This document shows positions 9,084 to 17,949 of a DNA stretch of 64,000 nucleotides, piece after piece. Within the stretch, counting starts at the first letter, position 1. Each line of letters begins with the position of its first letter. Source of the DNA: Candidatus Fermentibacteraceae bacterium. Its GTDB lineage: Bacteria > Fermentibacterota > Fermentibacteria > Fermentibacterales > JCC-6. Where the stretch lies: assembly GCA_016744855.1 (NCBI GenBank), contig JADGDO010000003.1, positions 62,001 to 126,000 on the forward strand, read 5' to 3'. The notes beneath the pieces are model-generated. The model made no database searches and was not told the origin of the DNA. It worked only from the letters and a program-made list of their open reading frames with translations. The position numbers and the translations under genes are program-made.

Positions 9084-10211
9084 TCAGCCCTCGATTAACT
9101 CGACATTAGCTCTTGGAACAATGAACTTCTTGCCGTCATCGAATTCGACTTCGAGAACTCTCACCTTGGCTTCGGAATCAACGACCTGAAGCTCGGGTGG
9201 AAGTGCTGCCACTGTACCGATCATGCCAAAATATGGTGAACGAATGCAGCGGATTGAGCTTCCGATATCCATAGCTCCTGCTTGCTTGGTACTGGTCTTT
9301 GCGCTCGTGGCATCAGAAGCCAGAGGCACAACGATCTCTGGGCGCATAACTCCGGCACGAATCTGGGTAGCACCGTTCACACTGGCAGTCATACCTTCAC
9401 GAAGCTTAAGAAGCTCGAAAGTACCCTCAGCCATAGTCATTTTTCCGAATCCCTCAGTAAGAATAAGTGTAATACCGAGTTTCTCGTGACCAGTGATTGC
9501 AACACCAAGGTCGAAACCAAGAAGATTCTTAAGGTCCTGATCATCAAATCCACCTACTACAACCGCACTTACGCCTGTTGAAATAGCCTTTTTGAGAACA
9601 GAGTGACTTATGTAATTACCCCCGATAATGATCTTACCCTTGCATTCGGGTGTAATCTTATCTGCTGTAATCTCTTCATCCGGGGAGGATGAAACCATTT
9701 TCAATTCACCACGAACCTCGCCACCGATACCGAAAATACCTTGAACGAAAGTGCAGTGTGTTTCGACTACAACACCCTCTTCAGGAAGAACTTCAATGAC
9801 TGTACCGTTAACATAGCCATCGATTTCTACTGGGATTGGAGGCTCTCTGAGAACTGCCTGACCTGTAATTTCATTAAAACTCTCAAAAACTCCCTCAATG
9901 GGACTTTTCACAGTGTTCTTGAAATACTTGCCGAAAAGACCTTTGCTCTGAGCAAGAGGTTCATCGGCAGCGATGGTTTCTCCTTCTTTCTTGAGCAGAA
10001 GCTCAGGAATATCGGAAGGAGGTACACCAATCAGGTTAGCAATGTTAAACATCTTAACATTTCCTGGAAGCTGGGTGCGTGCAACAACTGTATCTGATTT
10101 GATTACATCGCCCTTTTGGACAAGCACCTCACCCTTAAGGGGAAGTCTGCGAGTCTTTGCTACGTCTGCAACGTCTGCGACTCGTAGTCCTGGTGTGTAT
10201 GCGAATGCCAT
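9084..10211 (-). CDS. Unknown protein linked to GlmL, barrel-sandwich-like N-terminus
   Basis: 375 residues, no signal peptide or membrane helix. GGGAGG lies 9 nt before the ATG, which shares one base with the glmL stop (TAATG), so translation is coupled. The N-terminal 150 residues read like one or two biotinyl/lipoyl-type barrel-sandwich domains (GEVLVQKGDVIKSDTVVART; VKSPIEGVFESFNEITGQ), as seen in RnfC-like proteins, but there is no biotin or lipoyl Lys motif. The C-terminal 50 residues (VLEVEFDDGKKFIVPRANVELIEG) look like a small SH3/KOW-type barrel. I do not know a named family. Position as last gene of a gcv-glmL operon suggests a role linked to GlmL. Confidence 0.8.
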   Translation of the reverse strand: MAFAYTPGLRVADVADVAKTRRLPLKGEVLVQKGDVIKSDTVVARTQLPGNVKMFNIANLIGVPPSDIPELLLKKEGETIAADEPLAQSKGLFGKYFKNTVKSPIEGVFESFNEITGQAVLREPPIPVEIDGYVNGTVIEVLPEEGVVVETHCTFVQGIFGIGGEVRGELKMVSSSPDEEITADKITPECKGKIIIGGNYISHSVLKKAISTGVSAVVVGGFDDQDLKNLLGFDLGVAITGHEKLGITLILTEGFGKMTMAEGTFELLKLREGMTASVNGATQIRAGVMRPEIVVPLASDATSAKTSTKQAGAMDIGSSIRCIRSPYFGMIGTVAALPPELQVVDSEAKVRVLEVEFDDGKKFIVPRANVELIEG

Positions 10212-12091
10212 TACTTGCCACCTCCCATTGTAAGAAAGCGTTCAGGGTAAGTAACCAGTGTCTGGGACCAAGTCTGAAGCATTTTTACACGGTTTGCATC
10301 GTCCTCTGGAAGGTTGAATGGGTGTCTGCCGCGTCCGTCAAGAATAAGACCGACAACGCCGCCTTCAAGAGTTCCTTCCCAGATCTCTCCGGGGCCATTA
10401 CCCACATCAATTCCCTTGATAGGAGTGATAACAGTTTTAACCTTCTCACCGGCACCGAGAGCTACATGCTTCAGCTCACCGGGAGTTATTTTTTCTTCTA
10501 CTGTACTGCCGTCAGGCATAACCATTGAAACAACAGCAAGATGATCAGCCTTTTTGAAGGCACCTGTAGGTGCAACGCAATGACCGAGTTTTATAAGACA
10601 GTCATTGTTGAACACATCAACCGCAGCCTGTGGGTGAACTTCACTGAGTACTCCAAGGTGAGGCATCATGAAGATAGAATCAACTGCGAGCATTGTGACA
10701 CCTTCTGGAAGGAAACTGTCAACAAGCATAAGAGCTGTCTGGCTTCTTCTTGGTGCGTGACTGAGCACACCACCTGAGCCGATTAGAAGATCAAGGTCCA
10801 TCATATTAACCAGAGTTGCACCGGTTTGTGTCTGTTCGAAAGCATCACCGATTGTTCTTTCCTGAGCAACACCCTTCAGACCAGTTGCAAGATCCTTGTG
10901 CTGAACAAGCGCAAGACGGAGAGCTTCACGGGCGATAGCCTGTTCAATAATCAACTCTTCAAGTTCCTGTGGAATTGTGGTTGGACGAATCATCTTGTTT
11001 CTAATTCTGTTACGCAGATCAGCTTCATCAACATGGAAGGGCACCCAGCGCATAACATTTTCCATACCGGCACTGGCAAGAACATTACTTATGGAATAAC
11101 TCATTCCAAGGTTTGCACTTACAGTTCGGTTGAATACCGGCTCGCCATCACTGTCGAAGACACTGAATACATCTGTAGTTGCTCCACCGATATCAACACC
11201 CATAACGCGGATGTTCTCCATCTTTGCAACTCTTTCAATCAATTTTCCTACAGCACCGGGGGTAGGCATAATTGGAACATTCTTCCACTTACCATCAACA
11301 AAGCGACCAGTCCACTCCATCAGATGGGCATAGCCCGGAGCCTGGGCCATCACGTGCTCCATGAAAAGTTCATGAATCAGATCTCGTGCCGGTCCAAGAT
11401 TCTCGCGCTCAAGTACTGGGCGAAGGTTGTCTACAATCTTCAGTTCAACAATGTTTCCAAGTTCTTCTTTAACCGCGGAAGCAGCATCCTTGTTTCCCGC
11501 ATAGATTACAGGAAGCTTAAAACCAACACCAAATCTCGGTTTGGGGTCGGCAGCTCTTACTATTTCTGCAAGCTCAACAACGTGGTCAATTGTACCACCG
11601 TCGATACCTCCAGAGAGAAGAATCATATCAGGACGGAGCCTTCTGATATCTTCAACTTTTTCGTGTGGAAGTCTTCTGTCATTTGAAGCAACAATATCCA
11701 TTACGATAGCTCCGGCACCGAGAGCTGCTCTCTGGGCACTTTCACCGGTCATAGATTTAACAACACCAGCGACAGTCATCTGAAGGCCACCACCAGCTGA
11801 TGATGTTGATACATACAGATCAACTCCATCACCAGCGGGACCCTGCCTAACATGAACACCATCCTGATTTTCTTTAAGGAAAGTGCGACCCTCAAGGTCT
11901 TCAATCTCTCCAACAGCGTTAAGAACGCCTTTTGTAACATCTTCTGCAGGAGCTTCAACGGTTGTTGGAGCTTCCCCACGACGAGCGAGACGATAGCGAC
12001 CAGCCTCTTCACTATACTCTATAAGTATTGATTTAGTGGTGGTACTACCGCAGTCGGTGGCTAAAATTGTCTGCATTCTTTCAGCGGCCAC
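10211..12091 (-). CDS. glmL: GlmL/MutL-type actin-fold protein (mutase reactivase-like)
   Basis: 626 residues. It carries the actin/ASKHA phosphate loops ILATDCGSTTTKSILIE at the N-terminus and VMGVDIGGATTDVFSVF in the middle, with STSSAGGGLQMTVAGVVKSM between, which is diagnostic of the GlmL family. GlmL genes usually sit next to B12-dependent glutamate mutase (GlmES) and are thought to reactivate such mutases. No mutase is present in this window; instead glmL lies in the glycine cleavage operon. I chose the GTG at 12091 because GGGGGA sits at good spacing; an ATG ten codons further in (ATG of MQTILATDCG) is the alternative. ATP binding is expected from the motifs; the client enzyme is unknown. 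Confidence 0.88.
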   Translation of the reverse strand: MAAERMQTILATDCGSTTTKSILIEYSEEAGRYRLARRGEAPTTVEAPAEDVTKGVLNAVGEIEDLEGRTFLKENQDGVHVRQGPAGDGVDLYVSTSSAGGGLQMTVAGVVKSMTGESAQRAALGAGAIVMDIVASNDRRLPHEKVEDIRRLRPDMILLSGGIDGGTIDHVVELAEIVRAADPKPRFGVGFKLPVIYAGNKDAASAVKEELGNIVELKIVDNLRPVLERENLGPARDLIHELFMEHVMAQAPGYAHLMEWTGRFVDGKWKNVPIMPTPGAVGKLIERVAKMENIRVMGVDIGGATTDVFSVFDSDGEPVFNRTVSANLGMSYSISNVLASAGMENVMRWVPFHVDEADLRNRIRNKMIRPTTIPQELEELIIEQAIAREALRLALVQHKDLATGLKGVAQERTIGDAFEQTQTGATLVNMMDLDLLIGSGGVLSHAPRRSQTALMLVDSFLPEGVTMLAVDSIFMMPHLGVLSEVHPQAAVDVFNNDCLIKLGHCVAPTGAFKKADHLAVVSMVMPDGSTVEEKITPGELKHVALGAGEKVKTVITPIKGIDVGNGPGEIWEGTLEGGVVGLILDGRGRHPFNLPEDDANRVKMLQTWSQTLVTYPERFLTMGGGK

Positions 12092-12109
12092 TGCTTCCCC
12101 CTTCACTGG

Positions 12110-12514
12110 TTAGGCATCCGGTTGGTCGTTGCTTTTGCGGAATAGTTTTTTGAAAAAGCCTTTTCGTTTCTTCCGTCTATCAAGCTTTTCCTTCCGTCTC
12201 AGCGCGGAAACCGATGCGTTTTCTTCCTCTATTGCTACTGTAAGTTTCTCTACATTTTCTCTGTCTTCTATCATTCGGACAAACCTGTAATAATCTCCCG
12301 ACTGAACAAGAAGAGATACTACAGGATTTGCAAAAACGAGCATCTGACTACCCAGAAAAGAAACCGGTTTTATAGACTCAAGAAAAATGATTGCTGGAAC
12401 AGTCAATTCTCTCTCGACAATCTTACCGGCAATCCGTTTTACCAGATCATCTATTTCTTCAGGGGTATCTGACTTGTAATCCTCAGGATCCAATCCTGGC
12501 CCGAATAAACTCAA
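12110..12514 (-). CDS. Small basic-tailed protein in gcv-glmL operon
   Basis: 134 residues from a TTG at 12514 that has GGGAGG 6 nt upstream; this start lies 32 nt inside the preceding gene. Central part: VPAIIFLESIKPVSFLGSQ and YRFVRMIEDRENVEKL, a pattern I have seen in unnamed proteins near glmL in other bacteria (memory only). The tail is very basic (RRKKRKGFFKKLFRK) after a charged helix, so it may touch membrane or nucleic acid. One moderately hydrophobic segment (about 50-70). No function can be assigned. Confidence 0.7.
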   Translation of the reverse strand: MSLFGPGLDPEDYKSDTPEEIDDLVKRIAGKIVERELTVPAIIFLESIKPVSFLGSQMLVFANPVVSLLVQSGDYYRFVRMIEDRENVEKLTVAIEEENASVSALRRKEKLDRRKKRKGFFKKLFRKSNDQPDA

Positions 12515-12914
12515 GCACTTCCTCCCTGTTAGAAGAAAACTGAACACCCAGTCCTCTGAATTTTGCGAGCCTGGTTGGCTCTTTGAAAGGGCTGAGCAGA
12601 ACACCATTTGGATCAGCTACAATGCTTCTGACTTCTCTCCATTTTCTCACTTCGGTTCCGAAGGGAGATTTTTTTCTCACTCCTACAGAGTCCATTCTAA
12701 ACTCGACAGGCAAGAAGAAACTCCACATGGAAAGGAACAAGAGAGCAATACCGATAATTCCCCACCAAAAGTTTCCCATCATGGTAGAGGCGGCAAATGC
12801 CGATACCAGAATTATAGCAACAAGCGCAACCGCTGCTTTGGGGCGTTCCTTCATTGGAAACGAAACCCATTCAAGGGTTTCGTTTCCTGTAACATCATTC
12901 GTATTGTTATTCAA
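12483..12914 (-). CDS. Small two-helix membrane protein in gcv-glmL operon
   Basis: 143 residues. The only usable start is a TTG at 12914 with GGAG 5 nt before it; it overlaps the gcvPB stop by 8 nt. Two adjacent hydrophobic helices (AAVALVAIILVSAFAAST and WWGIIGIALLFLSMWSFFLP) form a hairpin, then a soluble C-terminal domain of about 70 residues resembling a PH-like or bPH fold in its pattern (VGVRKKSPFGTEVRKWREVRSI). The same two-helix-plus-domain layout occurs in many small unknown membrane proteins. Role in the operon unknown. Confidence 0.72.
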   Translation of the reverse strand: MNNNTNDVTGNETLEWVSFPMKERPKAAVALVAIILVSAFAASTMMGNFWWGIIGIALLFLSMWSFFLPVEFRMDSVGVRKKSPFGTEVRKWREVRSIVADPNGVLLSPFKEPTRLAKFRGLGVQFSSNREEVLEFIRARIGS

Positions 12915-14346
12915 TTGGCTCCACCAGACACAAGTCCTTTACTGCCTTGACTTCATCAAGCCTGAGAACCGGAGTATTGACAGGTGCATCATTAACAAGA
13001 TGAGGTTTTTCATCTACCTCGCCTGCAATTGAAATCATTGCGTCAATAAATGCATCAAGACTCTCGAGACTCTCTGTTTCTGTCGGCTCTATCATAAGAG
13101 CTTCCTTGACAATAAGTGGAAAGTAGATTGTCGGAGCGTGAAAACCGTAGTCAAGAAGACGCTTGGCAATATCCAGTGTTTTAACACCTTTTTTTGCCAT
13201 TGCTGCTCCACTGGCCACAAACTCGTGCATACATGGACCATCATCATTGGGAACATCAAAGTAAGGCTTCAATCTGGCCTTCATGTAGTTCGCATTGATA
13301 AGTGCTACTTCAGAAACCTCCCTTAGCCCTGAAGGACCAAGTGTTCTGATGTATGCATAGGCTCTGTAGAGAACTCCCACGTTTCCGTGGAAGGCAAGCA
13401 GCCTGCCAAGAGACTTACCTGTACGATCCCTCATGGAGTATCCATCCTCTGTTTTTTCAACAGAAGAAGCAGGAAGAAATGGTCTGAGTATTTCCTTGCA
13501 GCAAACAGGACCCGCTCCGGGACCTCCGCCTCCGTGAGGAGTACTGAACGTTTTATGGAGGTTCAAGTGACACACATCAAAACCCATGTCACCGGGACGG
13601 GCAATGCCAAGCAAAGCATTCATATTAGCGCCATCCATGTAATTGAGTGCGCCTGCGTCATGAACAATCTTTGTTATTTCTTCAATATTACTCTCGAAGA
13701 TACCAAGGGTATTGGGATTCGTCAGCATGAAAGCACAGGTATTCTCCCCGGCCTTGCTGCGTAAATCTTCAACATCCACTCTACCATGCTCGTTTGACTT
13801 TACACTGATCACCTTAAGGCCGGCAAGAGTGCTTGTAGCAGGATTGGTTCCATGGGCTGAGTCAGGCATAAGAACTTCGTTGCGATGAGTCTGACCTCTG
13901 TCCTCCTGCCACTTCTTGATAAGCATCAATCCGGCAAATTCACCCTGTGCTCCCGCTGCAGGTTGCAAAGTAACTGCGTCAAAACCTGTGATCTCGCAGA
14001 GGGACTCGCCAAGCTTGTGCATAAGCTCGAGTGTGCCCTGAACCGCTGAATCTCCTGATAAGGGATGAACAGAAGAAAGACCTTCTATACGGGCCAGAAA
14101 TTCGTGTAGTCTGGGATTGTACTTCATGGTGCATGAGCCAAGAGGATAAAGTCCCTGCTCAATGTTGAAATTCATTGAAGAGAGACGAACAAAATGACGC
14201 ATAGTCTGACCTTCAGTAACCTGAGGAAGACCGATAGGCTCTTTACGCATGTAGTTTTCCGGAATGGCTGTTTCAGGTACATCAAGCACTGGAAGTGCTA
14301 CACCGATTCGGCCGGGGCTGCTGTATCGAAATATGGTCTTTTCCAT
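12907..14346 (-). CDS. gcvPB: Glycine dehydrogenase (decarboxylating) subunit 2
   Basis: 479 residues, the usual size for the C-terminal half of the split P-protein. The pyridoxal phosphate site is seen at LNLHKTFSTPHGGGGPGAGP with Lys265. Other family blocks: PLGSCTMKYNP, LQPAAGAQGEFAGL, DSAHGTNPA and YMDGANMNA. With GcvPA it decarboxylates glycine and passes the aminomethyl group to lipoyl-GcvH. Its ATG shares one base with the gcvPA stop (TAATG), so the two subunits are coupled. Confidence 0.97.
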   Translation of the reverse strand: MEKTIFRYSSPGRIGVALPVLDVPETAIPENYMRKEPIGLPQVTEGQTMRHFVRLSSMNFNIEQGLYPLGSCTMKYNPRLHEFLARIEGLSSVHPLSGDSAVQGTLELMHKLGESLCEITGFDAVTLQPAAGAQGEFAGLMLIKKWQEDRGQTHRNEVLMPDSAHGTNPATSTLAGLKVISVKSNEHGRVDVEDLRSKAGENTCAFMLTNPNTLGIFESNIEEITKIVHDAGALNYMDGANMNALLGIARPGDMGFDVCHLNLHKTFSTPHGGGGPGAGPVCCKEILRPFLPASSVEKTEDGYSMRDRTGKSLGRLLAFHGNVGVLYRAYAYIRTLGPSGLREVSEVALINANYMKARLKPYFDVPNDDGPCMHEFVASGAAMAKKGVKTLDIAKRLLDYGFHAPTIYFPLIVKEALMIEPTETESLESLDAFIDAMISIAGEVDEKPHLVNDAPVNTPVLRLDEVKAVKDLCLVEPIE

Positions 14347-15692
14347 TACACTGCCCCCTTTATATGCTGCTCGAGAGCTGCTACAAACCTGTCAATTTCA
14401 TCTCTCGTTCGTTTTTCAGTAGCAGTTAGCATCATTGCACCTTCACCGAGACCCGGAATTGGTAGTCCCGCAAGAAAGCCTTTTTCCTCCATTGCCGCGA
14501 CAGCCTTCTCGGCTGAAACTGGAAGATTTACAACAAACTCTCTGCAAAAAGGTGTATCGAACACAGCAGTAACACCATTAATTTCAAGCAACCTGCTATG
14601 CAGATAGTGTGACTTGTGCCAGCACTGCTTCGCCACATCGGTAAATCCGGCTTCTCCTGTAAGAGAGAGGTATACAACGTTGGCCAGTGCCATAAGTGCC
14701 TGGTTAGAACAGATATTGCTTGTGGCCTTTGCCCTCTTGATATGCTGCTCTCGGGTTTGGAGAGTGAGAACATATCCCGGATTACCGGCTCTGTCCTCAG
14801 TTCTGCCAACAATTCTTCCAGGCATTTTTCTGATGTATTTGGCATTGGTAGCCATGAATCCCACATAAGGACCGCCATAGCTCATAGCGACACCCATTGG
14901 CTGTCCTTCTCCAACCACAATATCAGCGCCCAGCTTTCCAGGGGCTTCAATCACACCAAGAGCAATCGGGTCTGCTGCAACAATCAGAAGACCCTTCTGG
15001 TCGTGAATAAACTCTGCAGCTGCCTGGACGTCTTCAATCGAACCGAAGAAATTGGGGTACTGCAACACTAGAGCCGCAACACCTCCTTCGGCAAGTTTAC
15101 TCGCTGCATCAAGGTCAATAAGACCATCCGCACCGAAAGGAACTTCATTAATTTCAAAGTCTGCATTATCTAGATAGGTATGTATCACATCTATGGTTCG
15201 CGGGTTCAAAGCCCCCGCTATCAGGACTCTCTTCTTCCTTGTAGCTCTGATTGCCATTAGGGCTGCTTCAGCAACTGCGGAAGCTCCGTCATACATACAG
15301 GCATTAGCTGCATCGCATCCTGTCAACCTGGCAATCATCGTCTGGTATTCGAAGATCGCCTGTAGGGTGCCCTGGCTGACTTCAGCCTGGTAGGGTGTGT
15401 AGGCCGTGAAGAACTCACTTCTTGTGATAATGTTATCTATGGCAGTAGGAACAAAATGGTCGTAAGCTCCTGCCCCGCGAAAACAAACAAGCTCTGATGC
15501 GCAGTTCTTAGCAGCGAGTTCCTTGAATTCACTAGTGAGTTCAAGTTCGCTTGCAGGTGCTGGTAGATCAAGTTGACCTTTGAGAAGAACACTATCTGGA
15601 ATAGGGGAAAGAAGATCATCAAATCCTTTTGCTCCTATTACATCAAGCATCTGCTCCTGCTGAACTTTTCCATTGGGAACAAATCTACTCAT
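14346..15692 (-). CDS. gcvPA: Glycine dehydrogenase (decarboxylating) subunit 1
   Basis: 448 residues, full length for the N-terminal half of the split P-protein. Family blocks seen: FRGAGAYDHFVPTAIDNI, TAYTPYQAEVSQGTLQ, YDGASAVAEAALMA, GEGQPMGVAMSYGGPYVGFM and GRTEDRAGNPGYVLTLQTRE. It has the same overall fold as GcvPB but no PLP Lys, as is normal. Sits 4 nt after gcvH, with GGAG in the intergene overlap. Confidence 0.97.
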   Translation of the reverse strand: MSRFVPNGKVQQEQMLDVIGAKGFDDLLSPIPDSVLLKGQLDLPAPASELELTSEFKELAAKNCASELVCFRGAGAYDHFVPTAIDNIITRSEFFTAYTPYQAEVSQGTLQAIFEYQTMIARLTGCDAANACMYDGASAVAEAALMAIRATRKKRVLIAGALNPRTIDVIHTYLDNADFEINEVPFGADGLIDLDAASKLAEGGVAALVLQYPNFFGSIEDVQAAAEFIHDQKGLLIVAADPIALGVIEAPGKLGADIVVGEGQPMGVAMSYGGPYVGFMATNAKYIRKMPGRIVGRTEDRAGNPGYVLTLQTREQHIKRAKATSNICSNQALMALANVVYLSLTGEAGFTDVAKQCWHKSHYLHSRLLEINGVTAVFDTPFCREFVVNLPVSAEKAVAAMEEKGFLAGLPIPGLGEGAMMLTATEKRTRDEIDRFVAALEQHIKGAV

Positions 15693-15696
15693 GGAT

Positions 15697-16080
15697 TTAC
15701 TCTCCTATATGTGTCTTGTACTCTTCTGGTGTGAGGAGTGCATCAAACTGGGAATCATCAGAAGTCTTAACAGCAAACAACCAGCCAGCAGCAAAAGGAT
15801 CTTCGTTTATGAGAGAAGGGTTCGCCTCAAGCTCTTCATTAATCTCTGCGACTTCGCCATCGAGAGGTGAGTAGAAATCTTCAGCTGTTTTTACAGCTTC
15901 AAGCCCACCCATTGAATCACCCTTTGTAGCTTCTGCGCCGACTTCCGGAAGTTCAGCCATAACGATCTCTCCCATTTCATGCTGAGCATGATCAGTGAGC
16001 CCGATTATGTACTTATCTCCTTCTTTGCGTACCCATTCGTGTGTTTCTGTGTAGCGTACATTCTCTGGAATATTACTCAT
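15697..16080 (-). CDS. gcvH: Glycine cleavage system H protein
   Basis: 127 residues. The lipoyl carrier site is at GGLEAVKTAEDFYSPLDGEV with Lys64 as the predicted lipoylated residue; the family norm is E-S-V-K, here E-A-V-K. The N-terminal YTETHEWV and the C-terminal GWLFAVK blocks are standard. It shuttles the aminomethyl group between P, T and lipoamide dehydrogenase. No lipoamide dehydrogenase or lipoyl ligase gene is in this window. Confidence 0.97.
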   Translation of the reverse strand: MSNIPENVRYTETHEWVRKEGDKYIIGLTDHAQHEMGEIVMAELPEVGAEATKGDSMGGLEAVKTAEDFYSPLDGEVAEINEELEANPSLINEDPFAAGWLFAVKTSDDSQFDALLTPEEYKTHIGE

Positions 16081-16110
16081 TCTATTTCTCCTTTATCAAA
16101 CTGATGATTA

Positions 16111-17208
16111 TTACTTGCGACTGCCTTCTGTATAGAAGGGAATCTTCACTATTTTCAGAGGAATTCGTTTCCCTCTGATTTCTGCCTCAAGCTCACTACC
16201 CCTCTTCTGGAAACCTCTTTCAACATACCCCAGACAAACTGCCTGCCCCAAAGCCGGAGCGAGTGAGCCGCTGGTAATAATGCCTACTTTTCTGTCTCCG
16301 CTGAAAAGTGGAGTTCCGTGCCTTGGGAATCCTTTTCCTGTTACTACCATTCCAACCAGATATCGTCCCGGTTTATCAGCCTTCTGCTGCTCAAGAACTT
16401 CTCTGGAAATAAACTTTTTATCTGTCTTCAGCTTAACAACCCAACCGAGTTTCGCTTCAATCGGAGTTGTACTGTGATCAATGTCGTTACCGTAAAGAGG
16501 ATAACCTACCTCAAGACGAAGCGTATCTCTTGCTCCGAGTCCCACAGGAATGATGCCAAATTCTTCTCCGGCTTCCATAACCCCGTCCCAGACTGCTTCC
16601 GCATCAGGATATTTCATGTATATCTCGAAGCCGTCTTCTCCGGTATAACCGGTTCTGGCAATAAGAGCATCTACACCGGCGAATTTCCCAGAAATATGCT
16701 CGTAGTAACCAATAACGCTAAGATCTGCATCTGTCAGTTTTGAACAGAGATCCTCAGCTTTGGGACCCTGAATTGCAACCAGTGCAATTTCGTCACTTTC
16801 GTTAACTACTTTGATGTTGAAACCTTGAAGGTGACTCTGTACCCAGGCCCAATCCTTATCGAGGTTTGCAGCATTTACAACCATGAGGTATTCCTCATCG
16901 GTAATTTTGTAGACAATAAGATCATCTACAATTCCACCATCAGGATAACACATTGTAGAGTAGTAGGCTTTGCCATCGGCAACAGCCGCGTCATTAGTTA
17001 GAAGCTTATCAAGAAATGCCGCAGAATCGGGTCCTGTGACTCTGAATTCACCCATGTGAGTGAGATCAAAAGCACCGACACTCTCTCTGACTGCCATATG
17101 TTCTTTCTTAATAGCACCGTATTTAATGGGCATCAGGTAGCCCGCAAAAGATTGTATCGTAGCACCTAATTCAACATGCTTATCATAAAGCGGTGTTTTC
17201 TTATCCAT
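16111..17208 (-). CDS. gcvT: Glycine cleavage system T protein (aminomethyltransferase)
   Basis: 365 residues, normal length. Folate- and substrate-site blocks: SFAGYLMPIKYG, VGAFDLTHMGEF, PDGGIVDDLIVYKI (with the catalytic-region Asp), and ARTGYTGEDGFEIYM. Moves the methylene group to tetrahydrofolate and releases ammonia. First gene of the operon; ATG with AAGGGG 6 nt upstream, and a promoter-like pair 30-60 nt further up. Confidence 0.97.
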   Translation of the reverse strand: MDKKTPLYDKHVELGATIQSFAGYLMPIKYGAIKKEHMAVRESVGAFDLTHMGEFRVTGPDSAAFLDKLLTNDAAVADGKAYYSTMCYPDGGIVDDLIVYKITDEEYLMVVNAANLDKDWAWVQSHLQGFNIKVVNESDEIALVAIQGPKAEDLCSKLTDADLSVIGYYEHISGKFAGVDALIARTGYTGEDGFEIYMKYPDAEAVWDGVMEAGEEFGIIPVGLGARDTLRLEVGYPLYGNDIDHSTTPIEAKLGWVVKLKTDKKFISREVLEQQKADKPGRYLVGMVVTGKGFPRHGTPLFSGDRKVGIITSGSLAPALGQAVCLGYVERGFQKRGSELEAEIRGKRIPLKIVKIPFYTEGSRK

Positions 17209-17237
17209 TACTGCCCCTTTTTGGGAATAACTGTAAA

Positions 17238-17266
17238 ACTATAAATACACCAATTCCATCTTACAA
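17238..17266 (-). promoter_or_regulatory. Likely promoter of the gcv operon
   Basis: On the minus strand TTGTAA and TATAGT are 17 bases apart, ending 30 nt before the gcvT ATG. I looked for a glycine riboswitch between here and the start and there is no room for one: the leader would be only about 20-25 nt. Confidence 0.6.
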
Positions 17267-17369
17267 GTGAATGCTAATTTAGCCAACTATCTGCATAAAT
17301 GCAAATCTCATTGACTAGCCGCCACAGAAGCCCTGATATTCATCATTGAAAACAGGGGAAGGATGCAGA

Positions 17370-17936
17370 GTGAAGCAAATTACACTCTCAGGATCGATTG
17401 TTACAAAACTAAAAAGAGAGTCTCGCGGCAGCACTGATATTTACCGTACTCTCTGCAGAGAGTCGATAGCAAGAGAATGGCTCAGATTGTCAGGAATTCC
17501 TTCATGGAGAAACCCTGCTACTCCTGTGATAAATTCCCAAACGGCTTCTTCAGATCGTGCTGGATACAGTATCCTGTTGGCTGATGGATCAAGATTTCTG
17601 GTTTGTCCATATTATTCTACAGTTCTCTCCCTTGATGGGCTAGCGTCTGCCAAGTGCTTCGCAGCACTCTCTATAAAGCTATCCAGAAATCACAGTTACG
17701 GGTCGGTTGAAGGTTGTATCTTCATAAGGAATCTTTCCCCGGAAAAAAAGCAATACTGTTTTGCAAAGGGGGGACTTGAGTCCAGCTCAACATTTTTACA
17801 TTATCTTGGTGTACAAAGTAACTATTGGGTAAGATTTATTTGTTTCACTGCCAAACTGATTCTATTTGGTGAACCTGATGCACCAGGCAGGGGAATAGAG
17901 GGAGTAAAAACATTTAGCCCTTCATTAAAGGGCTAG
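17370..17936 (+). CDS. Unknown protein upstream of a diguanylate cyclase
   Basis: 188 residues from a GTG at 17370 that has GGGGAAGGA 6 nt upstream; an ATG eight codons earlier has no such site. No signal peptide or clear domain. It is Ser/Arg-rich with several Cys (CRESIAREWLRLSG, VCPYYSTVLSLDG). It ends 13 nt before the proposed start of the PAS-GGDEF gene, with the SD of that gene between them, so it is likely co-transcribed and might modulate the cyclase. I do not recognise a family. Confidence 0.6.
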   Translation: MKQITLSGSIVTKLKRESRGSTDIYRTLCRESIAREWLRLSGIPSWRNPATPVINSQTASSDRAGYSILLADGSRFLVCPYYSTVLSLDGLASAKCFAALSIKLSRNHSYGSVEGCIFIRNLSPEKKQYCFAKGGLESSSTFLHYLGVQSNYWVRFICFTAKLILFGEPDAPGRGIEGVKTFSPSLKG

Positions 17937-17949
17937 TGGGAGGTCTCTC

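Noticed and set aside
10826-11686. 286-codon plus-strand ORF inside glmL
   Set aside because: It is antisense to a strongly supported gene, is Cys/His/Asn-rich like reverse-strand noise and has no domain.
17209-17345. Glycine riboswitch upstream of gcvT
   Set aside because: The gcv promoter lies so close that the leader is only about 20-25 nt, and no paired tandem-aptamer-like sequence is seen further up.
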